Assembly: GCF_030812855.1 (NCBI RefSeq)
Contig: NZ_JAUSTK010000011.1
Span: 62,001-126,000, forward strand
DNA length: 64,000 nt
Source of the DNA: Paenibacillus wynnii
GTDB taxonomy: Bacteria > Bacillota > Bacilli > Paenibacillales > Paenibacillaceae
Direction of reading: 5' to 3'
Part shown: positions 24,095 to 33,118 of the stretch, in pieces
How the letters are laid out: every line of letters starts with the position of its first letter
Numbering within the stretch: the first letter of the stretch is position 1
Position numbers and translations under genes: made by a program
The notes under the pieces: generated by a model
Seen by the model: the letters and a program-made list of their open reading frames with translations, nothing else
What the model was told of the DNA's origin: nothing
The model's database searches: none

Positions 24095-24874
24095 ATGATT
24101 AAACCAGATATCGTTTCGATCTTGAAGAATAAAATACAAAAAATTACTGTAAATGACTCCGCGAACATACTCGTAGGCCCTATTACTTTGCCTGTGAATC
24201 TTGATGGAGAGACCGTTAATTTCAAATGGTACAGCTGGCTTAATGTAACCGATGAAGAGTTGCTTAAGGATGGTAGCGGAGACATGACAGCGGCATTAAT
24301 CTCCCGGTTGTCCTCTCTAAATCTAGCCGAAGGGCAGCAGTCGAGTGTGCTGGTATACGGTGACTTTGAGGGATCGGAGGAAGCGTTAATTCGGATGCAC
24401 AGCATATGCCACACCGGCGATATTTTTGGCAGCAAGCGCTGTGATTGCGGTTTTCAGCTTCACCAATCCATGAAAATGATCGTCGACAATGGTTCGGGTG
24501 CTCTGTGCTACTTAGCCAACCATGAGGGAAGAGGTATCGGGCTGTTCAGCAAGGCAATGGCTTATATTTTGCAGGAAGAAGGATATGATACTGTAGAAGC
24601 GAACCTCGAATTAGGGTTTTCGGACGATGTTAGAAGCTACTCAGATGCCATTAGTGTGCTGCAGCATTTGCGCCAAAAACCGGTGACTCTAATTACTAAT
24701 AACCCTAAGAAGCTGGAAGCTTTGAAGGCCGCTGGAATGAACGCCGTAAAACGGGCTCCGCTCTGGGGTGATGTATCTATTTTTAATGAAAAATATCTGC
24801 GGACTAAGGTTGCCCGTTCAGGTCATTTGGAGGTCGTAAAAGATACGGATCTAGTTGAGGGAAGACTGGCTTAA
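24095..24874 (+). CDS. GTP cyclohydrolase II homologue (RibA family)
   Basis: 259 residues from ATG 24095, with AAGGATGG upstream; an in-frame ATG at 24083 overlaps that site. The zinc site is CHTGDIFGSKRCDCG (Cys-x10-Cys-x-Cys), followed by NHEGRGIGL with the catalytic region, then ITNNPKKLEALKAAGM. The enzyme opens the guanine ring of GTP, the first step to riboflavin. No DHBP synthase domain is fused and no other rib gene is present, and the gene is paired with a divergent HxlR regulator. It may therefore be a specialised paralogue rather than the housekeeping ribA. Confidence 0.9.
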   Translation: MIKPDIVSILKNKIQKITVNDSANILVGPITLPVNLDGETVNFKWYSWLNVTDEELLKDGSGDMTAALISRLSSLNLAEGQQSSVLVYGDFEGSEEALIRMHSICHTGDIFGSKRCDCGFQLHQSMKMIVDNGSGALCYLANHEGRGIGLFSKAMAYILQEEGYDTVEANLELGFSDDVRSYSDAISVLQHLRQKPVTLITNNPKKLEALKAAGMNAVKRAPLWGDVSIFNEKYLRTKVARSGHLEVVKDTDLVEGRLA

Positions 24875-24984
24875 TTAATAAAATATCGGAATCACTGCCA
24901 TGAAAATCAAAATGGGTGGTGATTTTTTTATATGTACATTATAATGGATAGTTGAACCCTATACTTAGATTAGAGAGGTACACT

Positions 24985-26037
24985 ATGACTGCGATACAAG
25001 TGCAGGACTTAAGAAAAACATTCAAAGTCCAGAAAAACCGCGAGGGTCTAAAAGGGGCATTCGCTGATTTGTTTAAACGGGAATTTCAGGAAGTGACAGC
25101 GGTTAAAGACATATCCTTCAATATTCCTGAGGGAGAGATCTGTGGTTACATCGGGGAGAACGGGGCCGGTAAGTCTACGACGATCAAAATGCTTACAGGC
25201 ATTCTGGTACCTACCTCCGGCAGTCTAACCGTTGGCGGATATGTACCCTATTTGGAGCGGGAGAAATTTGTCCGTAATATCGGAGTTGTCTTCGGGCAGC
25301 GCAGCCAGTTATGGTGGGATATCGGTGTCATTGAGTCTTTCCAGCTGTTGCGTAAGGTCTACCGCGTGTCAGAACAGGATTTCAAGAAACGATTGGATGA
25401 ACTCGTGGAACGCTTGGAACTGCAGGAACTGCTCAATCGTCCCGTCCGTAAGCTAAGTTTGGGACAGCGGATGCGTTGTGAGTTAGTCGCTGCATTACTG
25501 CATAATCCTTCGATTCTGTTTCTCGATGAGCCGACCATTGGTCTCGATATTGTGGTGAAATCCGAAATCCGTGAGTTTCTCAAGGATATGAACCGCCAGC
25601 ATGGTACGACCATTTTGCTGACAACGCATGATTTACAGGATATTGAAGCTCTTTGTTCACGGGTTATTATGTTGGATGACGGACGTATTATTTATGACGG
25701 GGGTCTGGAAGATCTTAAACAGCGCTGGGGAACCGGACGCGAAGTCATTTTTCAATTCGGAAAAGCAACAAAGCTCCAGCAACTCGAACATTGGACAGAG
25801 GGTATGCCTGTTTCCTGGTCTGCTGAGAATGATCTTGGCGCGAAGGTCTGGATTCCGCTTGATCTGAATGTATCGGATGTGCTGGGACGTGTTGTAGGAC
25901 AGGCAGATATAACGGATATCAAAATCATCGAGACCAATACGGATGACATCGTGCGCAGTATTTACAAATCAGGTTCCGCGGAAAAGCCGGATGAATCTGC
26001 AGATGGGAAGGACGAGGAAGAGGTTATCCATGTCTAG
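24985..26037 (+). CDS. ABC-2 type exporter ATPase (COG4586-like)
   Basis: 350 residues from ATG 24985 (TAGAGAGGT upstream). Walker A is GENGAGKST, signature LSLGQRMRCEL, Walker B ILFLDEPTIGLD and H-loop TTHDLQDIE. The sequence FKREFQEVTAVKDISFNIPEGEICGYIGENGAGKST, the VFGQRSQLWWD motif and a C-terminal extension are characteristic of the COG4586 ATPase, whose partners are two DUF990-like permeases. Both partners follow, the first overlapping by eight bases. The substrate of these exporters is not established. Confidence 0.94.
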   Translation: MTAIQVQDLRKTFKVQKNREGLKGAFADLFKREFQEVTAVKDISFNIPEGEICGYIGENGAGKSTTIKMLTGILVPTSGSLTVGGYVPYLEREKFVRNIGVVFGQRSQLWWDIGVIESFQLLRKVYRVSEQDFKKRLDELVERLELQELLNRPVRKLSLGQRMRCELVAALLHNPSILFLDEPTIGLDIVVKSEIREFLKDMNRQHGTTILLTTHDLQDIEALCSRVIMLDDGRIIYDGGLEDLKQRWGTGREVIFQFGKATKLQQLEHWTEGMPVSWSAENDLGAKVWIPLDLNVSDVLGRVVGQADITDIKIIETNTDDIVRSIYKSGSAEKPDESADGKDEEEVIHV

Positions 26038-26875
26038 TCTCGAAACCAAGAAAAGTGGACGCAAACTTCTCTTAGGAGCTTATATTGATTTTATCCGCAT
26101 CCGATTCCTGACCATGCTGGCTTACAGAGTGAACTATTATACCGGTATTCTTATCTATTCCCTTAATATCGGTGTTAACTATTTTACTTGGAAAGCTATT
26201 TATGGGGAGGGTGGCTCGGCAGGTGCTGCTCTAGGCGGCTTCACATTAACACAAATGACATCTTACCTAGCTGTATCCTGGATGGCCCGGGCATTTTATT
26301 TTAATAACTTGGATCGAGAAATATCCACGGATATTCGGGATGGAAGTATCGCCATACAATTCATTCGGCCTTATAACTATGTTATGGTCAAAATGATGCA
26401 AGGGCTCGGGGAAGGTATGTTCCGTTTCATGTTGTTCATGATACCCGGTATGACCATTGCTATGTTATTATTTCCGGTGCAATTACCGACAGATCCTACG
26501 GCTTGGACGGGTTTCCTGGTCATGCTGTTCTTCAGCTTTCTGATCAATACACAGATTAATGTAATCACAGGACTCTCTGCATTCTTTGTTGAGAATAATG
26601 AAGGCATGATGCGTATGAAGCGTGTAATCGTCGACTTGTTCTCCGGATTAATCGTACCGATCAGTTTATTCCCAGGCTGGCTGTCCTCCATTCTGAAGCT
26701 GCTTCCTTTCCAGGCCATTACTTATCTCCCAGGGTCTGTTTTTACGGGACAAGTGAAGGGTGTAGGGATTTGGAATGTACTTGGAATTCAGATCTTCTGG
26801 TTTTTGGCACTGCTGATTCCAATGGTCTGGTTATATCATGCGGCGCGGCAGCGGCTGTTCGTGCAGGGAGGGTGA
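26030..26875 (+). CDS. ABC-2 permease, first subunit (COG4587-like)
   Basis: 281 residues from ATG 26030, with GACGAGGAAGAGG upstream. Six hydrophobic segments are visible. YIDFIRIRFLTMLAYRVNYYTGILIYSLNIGVNYFTWKAIYG opens the protein, and the middle block (LDREISTDIRDGSIAIQFIRPYNY) matches the conserved cytoplasmic loop of this permease family, where RPxNY/H contacts the ATPase. It overlaps the ATPase gene by eight bases. Confidence 0.92.
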   Translation: MSSLETKKSGRKLLLGAYIDFIRIRFLTMLAYRVNYYTGILIYSLNIGVNYFTWKAIYGEGGSAGAALGGFTLTQMTSYLAVSWMARAFYFNNLDREISTDIRDGSIAIQFIRPYNYVMVKMMQGLGEGMFRFMLFMIPGMTIAMLLFPVQLPTDPTAWTGFLVMLFFSFLINTQINVITGLSAFFVENNEGMMRMKRVIVDLFSGLIVPISLFPGWLSSILKLLPFQAITYLPGSVFTGQVKGVGIWNVLGIQIFWFLALLIPMVWLYHAARQRLFVQGG

Positions 26876-26882
26876 GCTAAAC

Positions 26883-27668
26883 TTGTATTACTTGGGACTA
26901 ATTATCGAGTATTTGAAGAACTATATGAAAACCCGGCTTACCTACCGCGCTGACTTTTGGGTAGAGGTAATCTCGGATTTATTATTTCAGGCCACCAATT
27001 TTATTTTTATTCTGGTGATCTTCATGCATACAAACAGCCTGGCTGGCTGGAGCCAAAGTGAAGTTATCTTCGTATATGGATTCTTCATGGTTCCATTCGG
27101 ACTGTTTGGTTGCTTCGTAAATATGTGGAATTTCAGTGAGCGCTACATTACCAAAGGTGAAATGGACCGGGTACTTACACGTCCAGCTCATAACTTGTTT
27201 CAAATATTTCTGGAGAATATAGATCCGCCTTCTTTATTTGGTTCCATCATCGGACTGATTATTATGGCGATCAGCGGTACACAGTTGGGATTGCCGTTTG
27301 AATGGTGGACCATACCAGCACTTATTATTTTGTCTCTAAGTGCCGTGGCGATATATGCCGGCATTTATACAGCCTTAACGTCGCTGTCATTCTACTCGGA
27401 TGCGCCGACAGGTATTATCCCGCTGATGTATAACATCCAGAACTATGGCCGTTATCCGGTAACGATCTACAATCGGGCGATTCAGGTGCTGTTAACTTGG
27501 ATTTTGCCGTTTGCTTTTGTGGGCGTGTATCCCGCAGCTATATTTCTACAACGAGAAGAAATGATGAAGATCGCACTCTTAACCCCGGTTATGGGAGCCA
27601 TCTTTGCGGGAATCGGTTTGGTAGCGTGGAATTATGGAGTTAAAAGGTATAAGGGAGCAGGTTCCTAG
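26883..27668 (+). CDS. ABC-2 permease, second subunit (COG3694/DUF990-like)
   Basis: 261 residues from TTG 26883, preceded by GGGAGGGTGAG. Six hydrophobic segments follow. LIIEYLKNYMKTRLTYRADFWVEVISDLLFQATNFIFILVIF and ITKGEMDRVLTRPAHNLFQIF are family motifs, and the GEMDRVLTRP loop parallels DIRDGSIAIQFIRP of the first subunit. The three genes form a complete heterodimeric exporter. A weak hairpin with T7 (AGCAG / CTGCT, 27702-27731) may terminate the operon. Confidence 0.92.
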   Translation: MYYLGLIIEYLKNYMKTRLTYRADFWVEVISDLLFQATNFIFILVIFMHTNSLAGWSQSEVIFVYGFFMVPFGLFGCFVNMWNFSERYITKGEMDRVLTRPAHNLFQIFLENIDPPSLFGSIIGLIIMAISGTQLGLPFEWWTIPALIILSLSAVAIYAGIYTALTSLSFYSDAPTGIIPLMYNIQNYGRYPVTIYNRAIQVLLTWILPFAFVGVYPAAIFLQREEMMKIALLTPVMGAIFAGIGLVAWNYGVKRYKGAGS

Positions 27669-27862
27669 TGGTAGATGTTTCACAATTAAGTTGGGCGGTC
27701 CGGAGCAGAAATGTTACTGGGCTGCTTTTTTTGTTATAGAGAGGGTCGATCCACGGAATATTGGAAAAATGCCTCAAACCTATATTATTAAACTATCAAA
27801 TTTGCGTTCAGTTCGGCATAATGGAAGATAATGTATTGATAAATTACTAATGGAGTGAGTTT

Positions 27863-28831
27863 ATGAAAAATTACTTAGTAGGTATTGATCTAGGCGGAAC
27901 CAATATTAAAGCAGGGATATACCATTCGGACCTTAGGGCAATTAATGAGATCTCGATTCCAACCGAGGCTGGTCTAGGGCCGCAACATGTACTGAGTCGC
28001 ATACGCGAAGCCGTTCGTGTACTAATAGTGAAAACGAATTTATCATTGGAAGACATTAAAGGAATGGGGATAGGCATACCAGGTCTTTTAGATCCTGTGG
28101 AGGGATTGTCTATATTTTCACCAAACTTTCCGGACTGGGACCATATACATATTATTAATGAGATGAAGGATTATTATGACTTTCCTGTTTTCATAGATAA
28201 TGATGTGAGGGTTAATTTGTATGGAGAATGGCTTCACGGTGCTGGTAGGGGATATAACAACCTCATTTTGATCACACTTGGGACTGGACTTGGTTCTGGG
28301 ATCGTTAACGAGGGAAAAGTATTGTATGGTACATCATACAGTGCGGGGGAAATCGGACATATGAATATGTATAGAGTCGGGCGTCCTTGTAAATGTGGTA
28401 GCTCTGGTTGCTTGGGCAGATATGTGTCAGCGGTAGGGATGGTGAATACCTTTAAGGAGAAGTTGCGTGAAGGTAGAACAAGCATTATTCAGGAGTGGGT
28501 CAATCATGATCCTGAAGCAATACAAGCTGTAATGATCTCCAAAGCTTATGATCTTGAAGATGCCTTGGCTATTGAGGTGATGCATGAAACGGGCAGCGTG
28601 CTTGGTTTTGGCTTGTCCAATGTTATAAATATGCTTAACCCAGAGCTCGTCATTGTCGGTGGAGGTATGGCAGCAGCGGGGGACAGATTGTTGAATACCG
28701 TTCGCGAAACTGTGAGCAATCATGCCCTCAAGCTTTCCGGAAGTAAATGCAGAATTGTTCAAGCGGAGCTGGGAAACCGTGCAGGAACCATTGGGGCTGC
28801 TTCATATGCTCGTAGTAAGATGCTTGGATAA
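27863..28831 (+). CDS. ROK-family sugar kinase
   Basis: 322 residues. The phosphate-binding motif VGIDLGGTNIKAGI is at the N-terminus, FIDNDVRVNLYGEW carries the catalytic aspartate, and LGTGLGSGIV follows. GEIGHMNMYRVGRPCKCGSSGCLGRYVSA is the ROK signature with the His-Cys3 zinc site. The protein probably phosphorylates glucose or a related hexose with ATP; without a helix-turn-helix domain it is a kinase, not a repressor. It stands alone, with no sugar transporter nearby. Confidence 0.93.
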   Translation: MKNYLVGIDLGGTNIKAGIYHSDLRAINEISIPTEAGLGPQHVLSRIREAVRVLIVKTNLSLEDIKGMGIGIPGLLDPVEGLSIFSPNFPDWDHIHIINEMKDYYDFPVFIDNDVRVNLYGEWLHGAGRGYNNLILITLGTGLGSGIVNEGKVLYGTSYSAGEIGHMNMYRVGRPCKCGSSGCLGRYVSAVGMVNTFKEKLREGRTSIIQEWVNHDPEAIQAVMISKAYDLEDALAIEVMHETGSVLGFGLSNVINMLNPELVIVGGGMAAAGDRLLNTVRETVSNHALKLSGSKCRIVQAELGNRAGTIGAASYARSKMLG

Positions 28832-28937
28832 ATAGATAGCACAAAATGGGTACGAATAGTGCATTACTGGATGGTAAACCCTATATAAAATACTCGTCCT
28901 ATAATTATCTTGGTTATGTAGTTAGAAGGAGGCGTTA

Positions 28938-29482
28938 ATGTCCATGCAGGTTATAGCAGTGTCACTTGGATCAGGATCTGCCTTTTCAATACCGGATATT
29001 CTACCCTACATATCTTCTGAACACAGGCCCGTGAGCAAACGGCTGAAACGTGAGGGTGATTTACGCAGATCTATAATCGGAGATATTATGGTCCGAATGA
29101 TCGCCATGGATGTCGAGGGGAATTTAACCTCTCACACTCCGGGAACTGGGTGGTTGGAATTGTGGGTCGAAAACGCCATCGAGTCAGTATCGATATTCAG
29201 AAGATGGGCGTTGTAAATCCTTCTCTTTCCAGGTATACGATGTCACCCGCAGAAATGCAAAAGTTCTTTTTCTTGAATCCAGATGAACAGAAGCAGTATT
29301 TCTATGAGCTGTGGACGCGAAAAGAAAGCTATTTGAAGATGGAGGGAATCGGTGTAACTGTTCAGATGGGATCAGTTTTTTCGAATGAGAGTTCTATGAA
29401 TTCTGAAATTCCATATCCCAAAAACGGAAACTTGGCTTACTTCACTGCCGGGAACAATCGGCACAGAGCTGCTCGAGAGTAA
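28938..29482 (+). pseudogene. Degenerate Sfp-type 4'-phosphopantetheinyl transferase
   Basis: Two overlapping frames read as one broken Sfp homologue. The first (28938 on) gives the N-terminal domain up to LRRSIIGDIMVRMIAMD, matching the R-T-L-L-G-D-x-L-V-R region of Sfp. The coding then switches frame near 29115-29120 into NLSHSGNWVVGIVGRKRHRVSIDIQKM and FYELWTRKESYLKMEGIG, the magnesium-binding and WTxKES motifs. About 25 residues normally between these blocks, including the YGKP motif, are missing, so there is an internal deletion as well as a frameshift. The C-terminal end is also degraded. It should not make active enzyme. Confidence 0.82.
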
Positions 29483-29676
29483 ATGATATGCATACGGAGT
29501 TCGTCCCTATAGAGGCTGAAATTGAAGAGAGAGGATTACAGCTTCAGTAATATCCATCATGAAAAGCGATGACGATTGTTTTTGGCTTCCGTTATTGCTT
29601 TTTTTGTTACGAAGAATTGTACGCACCCTTATGTCGCATGATATGCTGTATATATCTTACAATCAGGAGGATCACG

Positions 29677-30216
29677 ATGAGACGAGACATTCAGCAAGTC
29701 CCTTTCGGTTACGTGCCGTCGGTAGAAGAACGTAAAGGAACACTAGTATTTTACGACTCATTTGAACATATAACTGACCAAGAGCTGCAAATTGCGGCAA
29801 AGGCAGCCGTGGATCGCCAGTTTACCAAGCTTGTCCTTTATCCGCTGCATGAGGAAACTGTAAGAAGGATGTCAAAAGAGCCTGTGCTCGCTTTTCATAA
29901 GAGAGAGGACCGGCTGCATGAGTGGAAACGGGAGCAGGGGCGATCCTACATTACTGTGGAGGGATTGGAAGGAAAACGCAAGAAGTATACACCTATTGAC
30001 TCTGCACTCCGCCATATCGCCGATGTCTATCCGTCTCCTTATTTTCTCTATCTAACCCCCGAGATGGCAAATCAATTCGCCTCTTTTTCTTCTTTTGAAG
30101 AGTGGATCGTGAAGCTGCGCCTGCTACTCTCTGCTGCACCTACCCGTCTGCACCCCCGTTTGGAGAAATACCGCCATCGCTGGAATGTTGTTGGAGAAGA
30201 AGATTCAGATTCATAA
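29677..30216 (+). CDS. Hypothetical protein, 179 aa
   Basis: The start is the ATG with CAGGAGGATCACG upstream; the frame is open 36 codons further but without a ribosome site. The protein is soluble, basic and without cysteine. KLVLYPLHEETVRRM and PVLAFHKREDRLHEWKREQ followed by PYFLYLTPEMANQFASF suggest an alpha/beta fold, perhaps Rossmann or nucleotidyltransferase-like, but no catalytic motif is recognisable. I cannot name a family. Confidence 0.75.
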   Translation: MRRDIQQVPFGYVPSVEERKGTLVFYDSFEHITDQELQIAAKAAVDRQFTKLVLYPLHEETVRRMSKEPVLAFHKREDRLHEWKREQGRSYITVEGLEGKRKKYTPIDSALRHIADVYPSPYFLYLTPEMANQFASFSSFEEWIVKLRLLLSAAPTRLHPRLEKYRHRWNVVGEEDSDS

Positions 30217-30253
30217 TTAAAATAGGAACAAAAGTTGAGAAGGCGGTGTTGGG

Positions 30254-30592
30254 ATGTCTGTTACAGATAGCTTCAATGTTAGTCTCTCTCCGGTAGAAGC
30301 CCTGTCGTTAGTCAAGACTGGGCTGTCGGAGAATGCTGAGCTAGTTCACGAGGAACTAAATAATATTGGGACTAATCTTTCCATTGGGACATTAATTTAT
30401 GAACGTTATTTCTTCAGATCTGGCAATCAGGCAGGACTTGTTATCATCATTGATAATTTGCAGGGAGTCACAAATGTTCGGTTAATTGCGGTGGGGAGTT
30501 CAAACAGCCTTATTTTTAAAATAGATTGGGGCGCTGGCAAAAGCTTTGCCTCATCCGCGGAGAAGGTATTATCCAGCTATATTATCGATTAA
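30254..30592 (+). CDS. Hypothetical protein, DUF6054-like
   Basis: 112 residues; GAGAAGGCGGTG precedes the ATG. FNVSLSPVEALSLVKTGLSENAELVHEEL and LIYERYFFRSGNQAGLVIIIDN, with a closing WGAGKSFASSAEKVLSSY, resemble small Bacillota proteins annotated DUF6054; the match is from memory. There is no signal peptide or membrane segment. It is 37 bases after the preceding gene and may form a pair with it. A hairpin follows. Confidence 0.72.
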   Translation: MSVTDSFNVSLSPVEALSLVKTGLSENAELVHEELNNIGTNLSIGTLIYERYFFRSGNQAGLVIIIDNLQGVTNVRLIAVGSSNSLIFKIDWGAGKSFASSAEKVLSSYIID

Positions 30593-30615
30593 AATGAGCC
30601 TAACGGCTCATTCTT
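30593..30615 (+). terminator. Hairpin, probable terminator
   Basis: A perfect 8-bp stem (AATGAGCC / GGCTCATT) with a 4-base loop, overlapping the end of the gene. The T tract is weak. Confidence 0.55.
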
Positions 30616-30624
30616 GCAGTTTTC

Positions 30625-30653
30625 TTGACTGATCGTTCAAGAAAACTTATACT
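30625..30653 (+). promoter_or_regulatory. Promoter and TetR operator of the first TetR-MFS unit
   Basis: TTGACT (30625-30630), a 17-bp spacer and TATACT (30648-30653). TTGACTG-at-CGTTCAA (30625-30640) overlaps the -35. Its right half is identical to the perfect operator at 31281, so the repressor probably controls its own gene. Confidence 0.72.
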
Positions 30654-30677
30654 GATTCAGTAAAGGAGAGTGAGATT

Positions 30678-31262
30678 ATGGCCAGACATAAAGAATTTGA
30701 TCAGGAGCAGGCGCTGGACAATGCATTGGATCTCTTCTGGACCAAAGGCTTTGAGCGAACCTCCATACAGGATTTGTGTACACATTTGGGAATTCATAGG
30801 GGCAGCCTGTATGACACCTTTGGTGATAAGCAGGCGCTGTTTTTAGCTTGTCTGGATCGATTTCAACATAACTCGGAGGAACAGTATTATTTTATATTGG
30901 ATGAAGAGGGTCCAACCAAAGAAGTATTGGGACGTTTTTTCACCAAAGTTATTGATTACTCTATGAATAATGCGAACCAACGACGCGGCTGTTTTATGAC
31001 TAATACCGCAATGGAGGTTGCTGTAAGCGACCCGATTGTAGCAAATCGAGTAGAAGCTTACTCCATTCATGTAGAAACATTGTTCTACAACTTTTTGCTG
31101 CGTGCACAGAAGAACGGCGAGATTAAGGGTAAGCATAACCTTCGGGCATTGGCTCGGTTTTTAGCTACTACCAAGCAAGGTATACATGTAACAGCAAAGA
31201 CGGCACCCGACCGCAGCGTGTTAGAGGACGTTTGTAAAGTAGCGCTTTCTGTGGTGATTTAA
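30678..31262 (+). CDS. TetR/AcrR-family repressor
   Basis: 194 residues; AAGGAGAGTGAG precedes the ATG. The N-terminal helix-turn-helix runs MARHKEFDQEQALDNALDLFWTKGFERTSIQDLCTHLGIHRGSLYDTFGDKQALFLACLDRF, the pattern of the YezE/AcrR subgroup. The C-terminal ligand domain includes RRGCFMTNTAMEV. Operators of the form TTGAACG-N2-CGTTCAA stand before this gene and again before the MFS gene 64 bases downstream. It is therefore most likely the local repressor of that transporter, induced by a transported compound. Confidence 0.93.
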   Translation: MARHKEFDQEQALDNALDLFWTKGFERTSIQDLCTHLGIHRGSLYDTFGDKQALFLACLDRFQHNSEEQYYFILDEEGPTKEVLGRFFTKVIDYSMNNANQRRGCFMTNTAMEVAVSDPIVANRVEAYSIHVETLFYNFLLRAQKNGEIKGKHNLRALARFLATTKQGIHVTAKTAPDRSVLEDVCKVALSVVI

Positions 31263-31280
31263 TTTTTTTTTGTACTTATT

Positions 31281-31296
31281 TTGAACGAACGTTCAA
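31281..31296. promoter_or_regulatory. Perfect TetR-type operator palindrome
   Basis: TTGAACG-aa-CGTTCAA is a perfect 7-2-7 palindrome between tetR and the MFS gene, in the class of TGAACG-N2-CGTTCA operators of AcrR-type repressors. It pairs with the imperfect copy at 30625. Confidence 0.85.
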
Positions 31297-31326
31297 GAAT
31301 AAAAAAGAGTAGGAGAGGATTGACCA

Positions 31327-32520
31327 ATGAAAAGAATGCTGTGGGTGCTGCTAGCGATGTCAATTGGAGCTACTTATCCTTCACCAATTTTCCCGCTATA
31401 TCAAGATCATTTCAATTTATCCAGCCTGGGGATTACGTTATTATTCGCGTCCTATGCGATTTGTCTGCTGCCTTCCTTATTAATTGTAGGTTCGAAAGGG
31501 AAGTCATGGGGATATCGAAAAGTGCTCATCATAAGTGTGCTGATATCTCTTGTGGCCACAATACTATTTATGACAGCGGGTCAAGCGTGGATGCTTTATG
31601 TGGGACGGATGTTCGAGGGGATTGCTTATGGCACATTTACGGGCTGTGCGGCTGCATACCTTTTTATACAAACTCCACCCGAGAAAAGAGGTATCGCATT
31701 AACGTTGTCAGGTATCACGATCTCGGTAGGCTTTGGACTCGGACCAGCGATTAGCGGCTTGATGATACAATATGCGGATTACCAGCCTCTTCACTTCCCC
31801 TTTGCTTTATTAAGTCTGCTGTTAATCAGTTCCTTGATTGCCCTGTATTCTCTCGCAGAGGATTCTTCCGTAAAGCAGGGGATTGCACCGTCGAAGATTT
31901 CCCTTGGAATACCAAAGGAGATCTCCGCACATTTTCGGTCCTTTATCGGTTTGTCAATCTTTATGGTCTTTACGCTAAACGGGATTGTTCTGTCCCTAAT
32001 CCCTTCCTTTACTAAAAATGTGATCCATAGCTCCAATCTCTCCATTTCTGGACTGCTTATCCTACTGCTGCTCGGTGGAGGCGCTATGTCTCAATTAATC
32101 CGCTGGCCGCTCAAGAGTGTGGTCAGAATTCGCTGGGGATTAATTATGCTGTTAATAGGGTCATGCTTTACTATAGTAGCCGGTGAGACCTCTCAGCTCG
32201 CCTTTCTGTGGATTGGAATTCTCATTCAGGCCGTGGGTTCGGGGTGGACCTTTCAGGTTAGTCTGCGTCTGGCTGGCAGTCTGCCTAAGCCTGAGGAACG
32301 TCCCCAAGTCATTTCTACGTATTATCTTGCCGCGTACTCTGGATTTATAGTTCCTATAGTAGGTGTTGGAACGCTATCTTACTTTTTCAGCTTAGATTCA
32401 GCCCTTATTATTCTTAATGCTCTCGGTGCTATGGTGATTTTCTATATACTCTTGTATTCGATCCGGTTTCAGAAATATTATGCGAAGAAGGAGAGTGTTC
32501 TCCTTAGAACCTCCCGTTAA
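31327..32520 (+). CDS. MFS transporter, probable drug efflux
   Basis: 397 residues, about 12 helices. SIGATYPSPIFPLYQDHFNLSSLGITLLFASYAICLLPSLLIVGSKGKSWGYRKVL covers helices 1-2 and the loop between helices 2 and 3 (degenerate motif A). VGRMFEGIAYGTFTGCAAAYL and PPEKRGIALTLSG are typical of 12-TM efflux proteins. It has AGGAGAGGA upstream of the ATG. The adjacent TetR gene and operator indicate inducible export; the substrate is unknown. Confidence 0.9.
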   Translation: MKRMLWVLLAMSIGATYPSPIFPLYQDHFNLSSLGITLLFASYAICLLPSLLIVGSKGKSWGYRKVLIISVLISLVATILFMTAGQAWMLYVGRMFEGIAYGTFTGCAAAYLFIQTPPEKRGIALTLSGITISVGFGLGPAISGLMIQYADYQPLHFPFALLSLLLISSLIALYSLAEDSSVKQGIAPSKISLGIPKEISAHFRSFIGLSIFMVFTLNGIVLSLIPSFTKNVIHSSNLSISGLLILLLLGGGAMSQLIRWPLKSVVRIRWGLIMLLIGSCFTIVAGETSQLAFLWIGILIQAVGSGWTFQVSLRLAGSLPKPEERPQVISTYYLAAYSGFIVPIVGVGTLSYFFSLDSALIILNALGAMVIFYILLYSIRFQKYYAKKESVLLRTSR

Positions 32521-32532
32521 TTTGGGACACAC

Positions 32533-32973
32533 TTATTGATTTCTTAGTTTACGTCTATAGCTGTACATTTTCCAATGATAATGAATGAAGCAACCGATGC
32601 AGAAGCCGAGGATGGCTACAGTTGCCGCTACAGCCACTAACGTTGTAAAGATGTATGCGGCGATAGTCCAGCTTGCGATAAAGCTGATCAGACCCGCAGT
32701 AAGGCAGAAGACTGCAATACTTTGGTTAAACTGCTGCTGGTCCCTATCCTCCAGAAGATAGGACGATTTCTCTTTTCTCAAAAATGTCGCCGCTAGCTTA
32801 ATCACGGGGTTATATCCAAACAAAAGGCCAGTCAATCCGGCAGCCAGAGGTAGAGCGAGTATCCAATATTGGCTTGTGATCCAGGTTAGCAGAACGGAAA
32901 GCACAATGAACGCCTGATTAGTTTTAACTAGTGGGAGGGGTATGCCCCTAGAGATGTCACTGATGTCACTCAC
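32533..32973 (-). CDS. DUF4395-family membrane protein
   Basis: 146 residues, GTG start with GAAAGGTGTG upstream. RGIPLPLVKTNQAFIVLSVLLTWIT is the typical N-terminal IPRPLVRxNQ-type block of DUF4395, followed by GYNPVIKLAATFLRK and a second pair of hydrophobic segments ending in a CIGCFIHY motif. Four helices are predicted. The family is of unknown function. The gene is convergent with the upstream MFS gene and divergent from the next TetR gene. Confidence 0.85.
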   Translation of the reverse strand: MSDISDISRGIPLPLVKTNQAFIVLSVLLTWITSQYWILALPLAAGLTGLLFGYNPVIKLAATFLRKEKSSYLLEDRDQQQFNQSIAVFCLTAGLISFIASWTIAAYIFTTLVAVAATVAILGFCIGCFIHYHWKMYSYRRKLRNQ

Positions 32974-33118
32974 GAATAAATCACACCTTTCTTATCGGAA
33001 TATTAATAGTATGTGTATTTTGAGGTAAATTGGGTAGTGTTATCCAACGTTCAATCCTGTATATTTTAAAATTTAACTAAAATTTGATTGACGAATAGAA
33101 TCTGGTATGGTTTTATTA

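Noticed and set aside
27634-27831. Plus-strand frame of 65 codons after the ABC exporter
   Set aside because: It overlaps the end of the permease gene in another frame, has no ribosome site and contains a terminator-like hairpin.
29150-29482. Independent gene for the second half of the Sfp homologue
   Set aside because: Its motifs continue those of the first half, and it lacks its own ribosome site; it is treated as part of one pseudogene.
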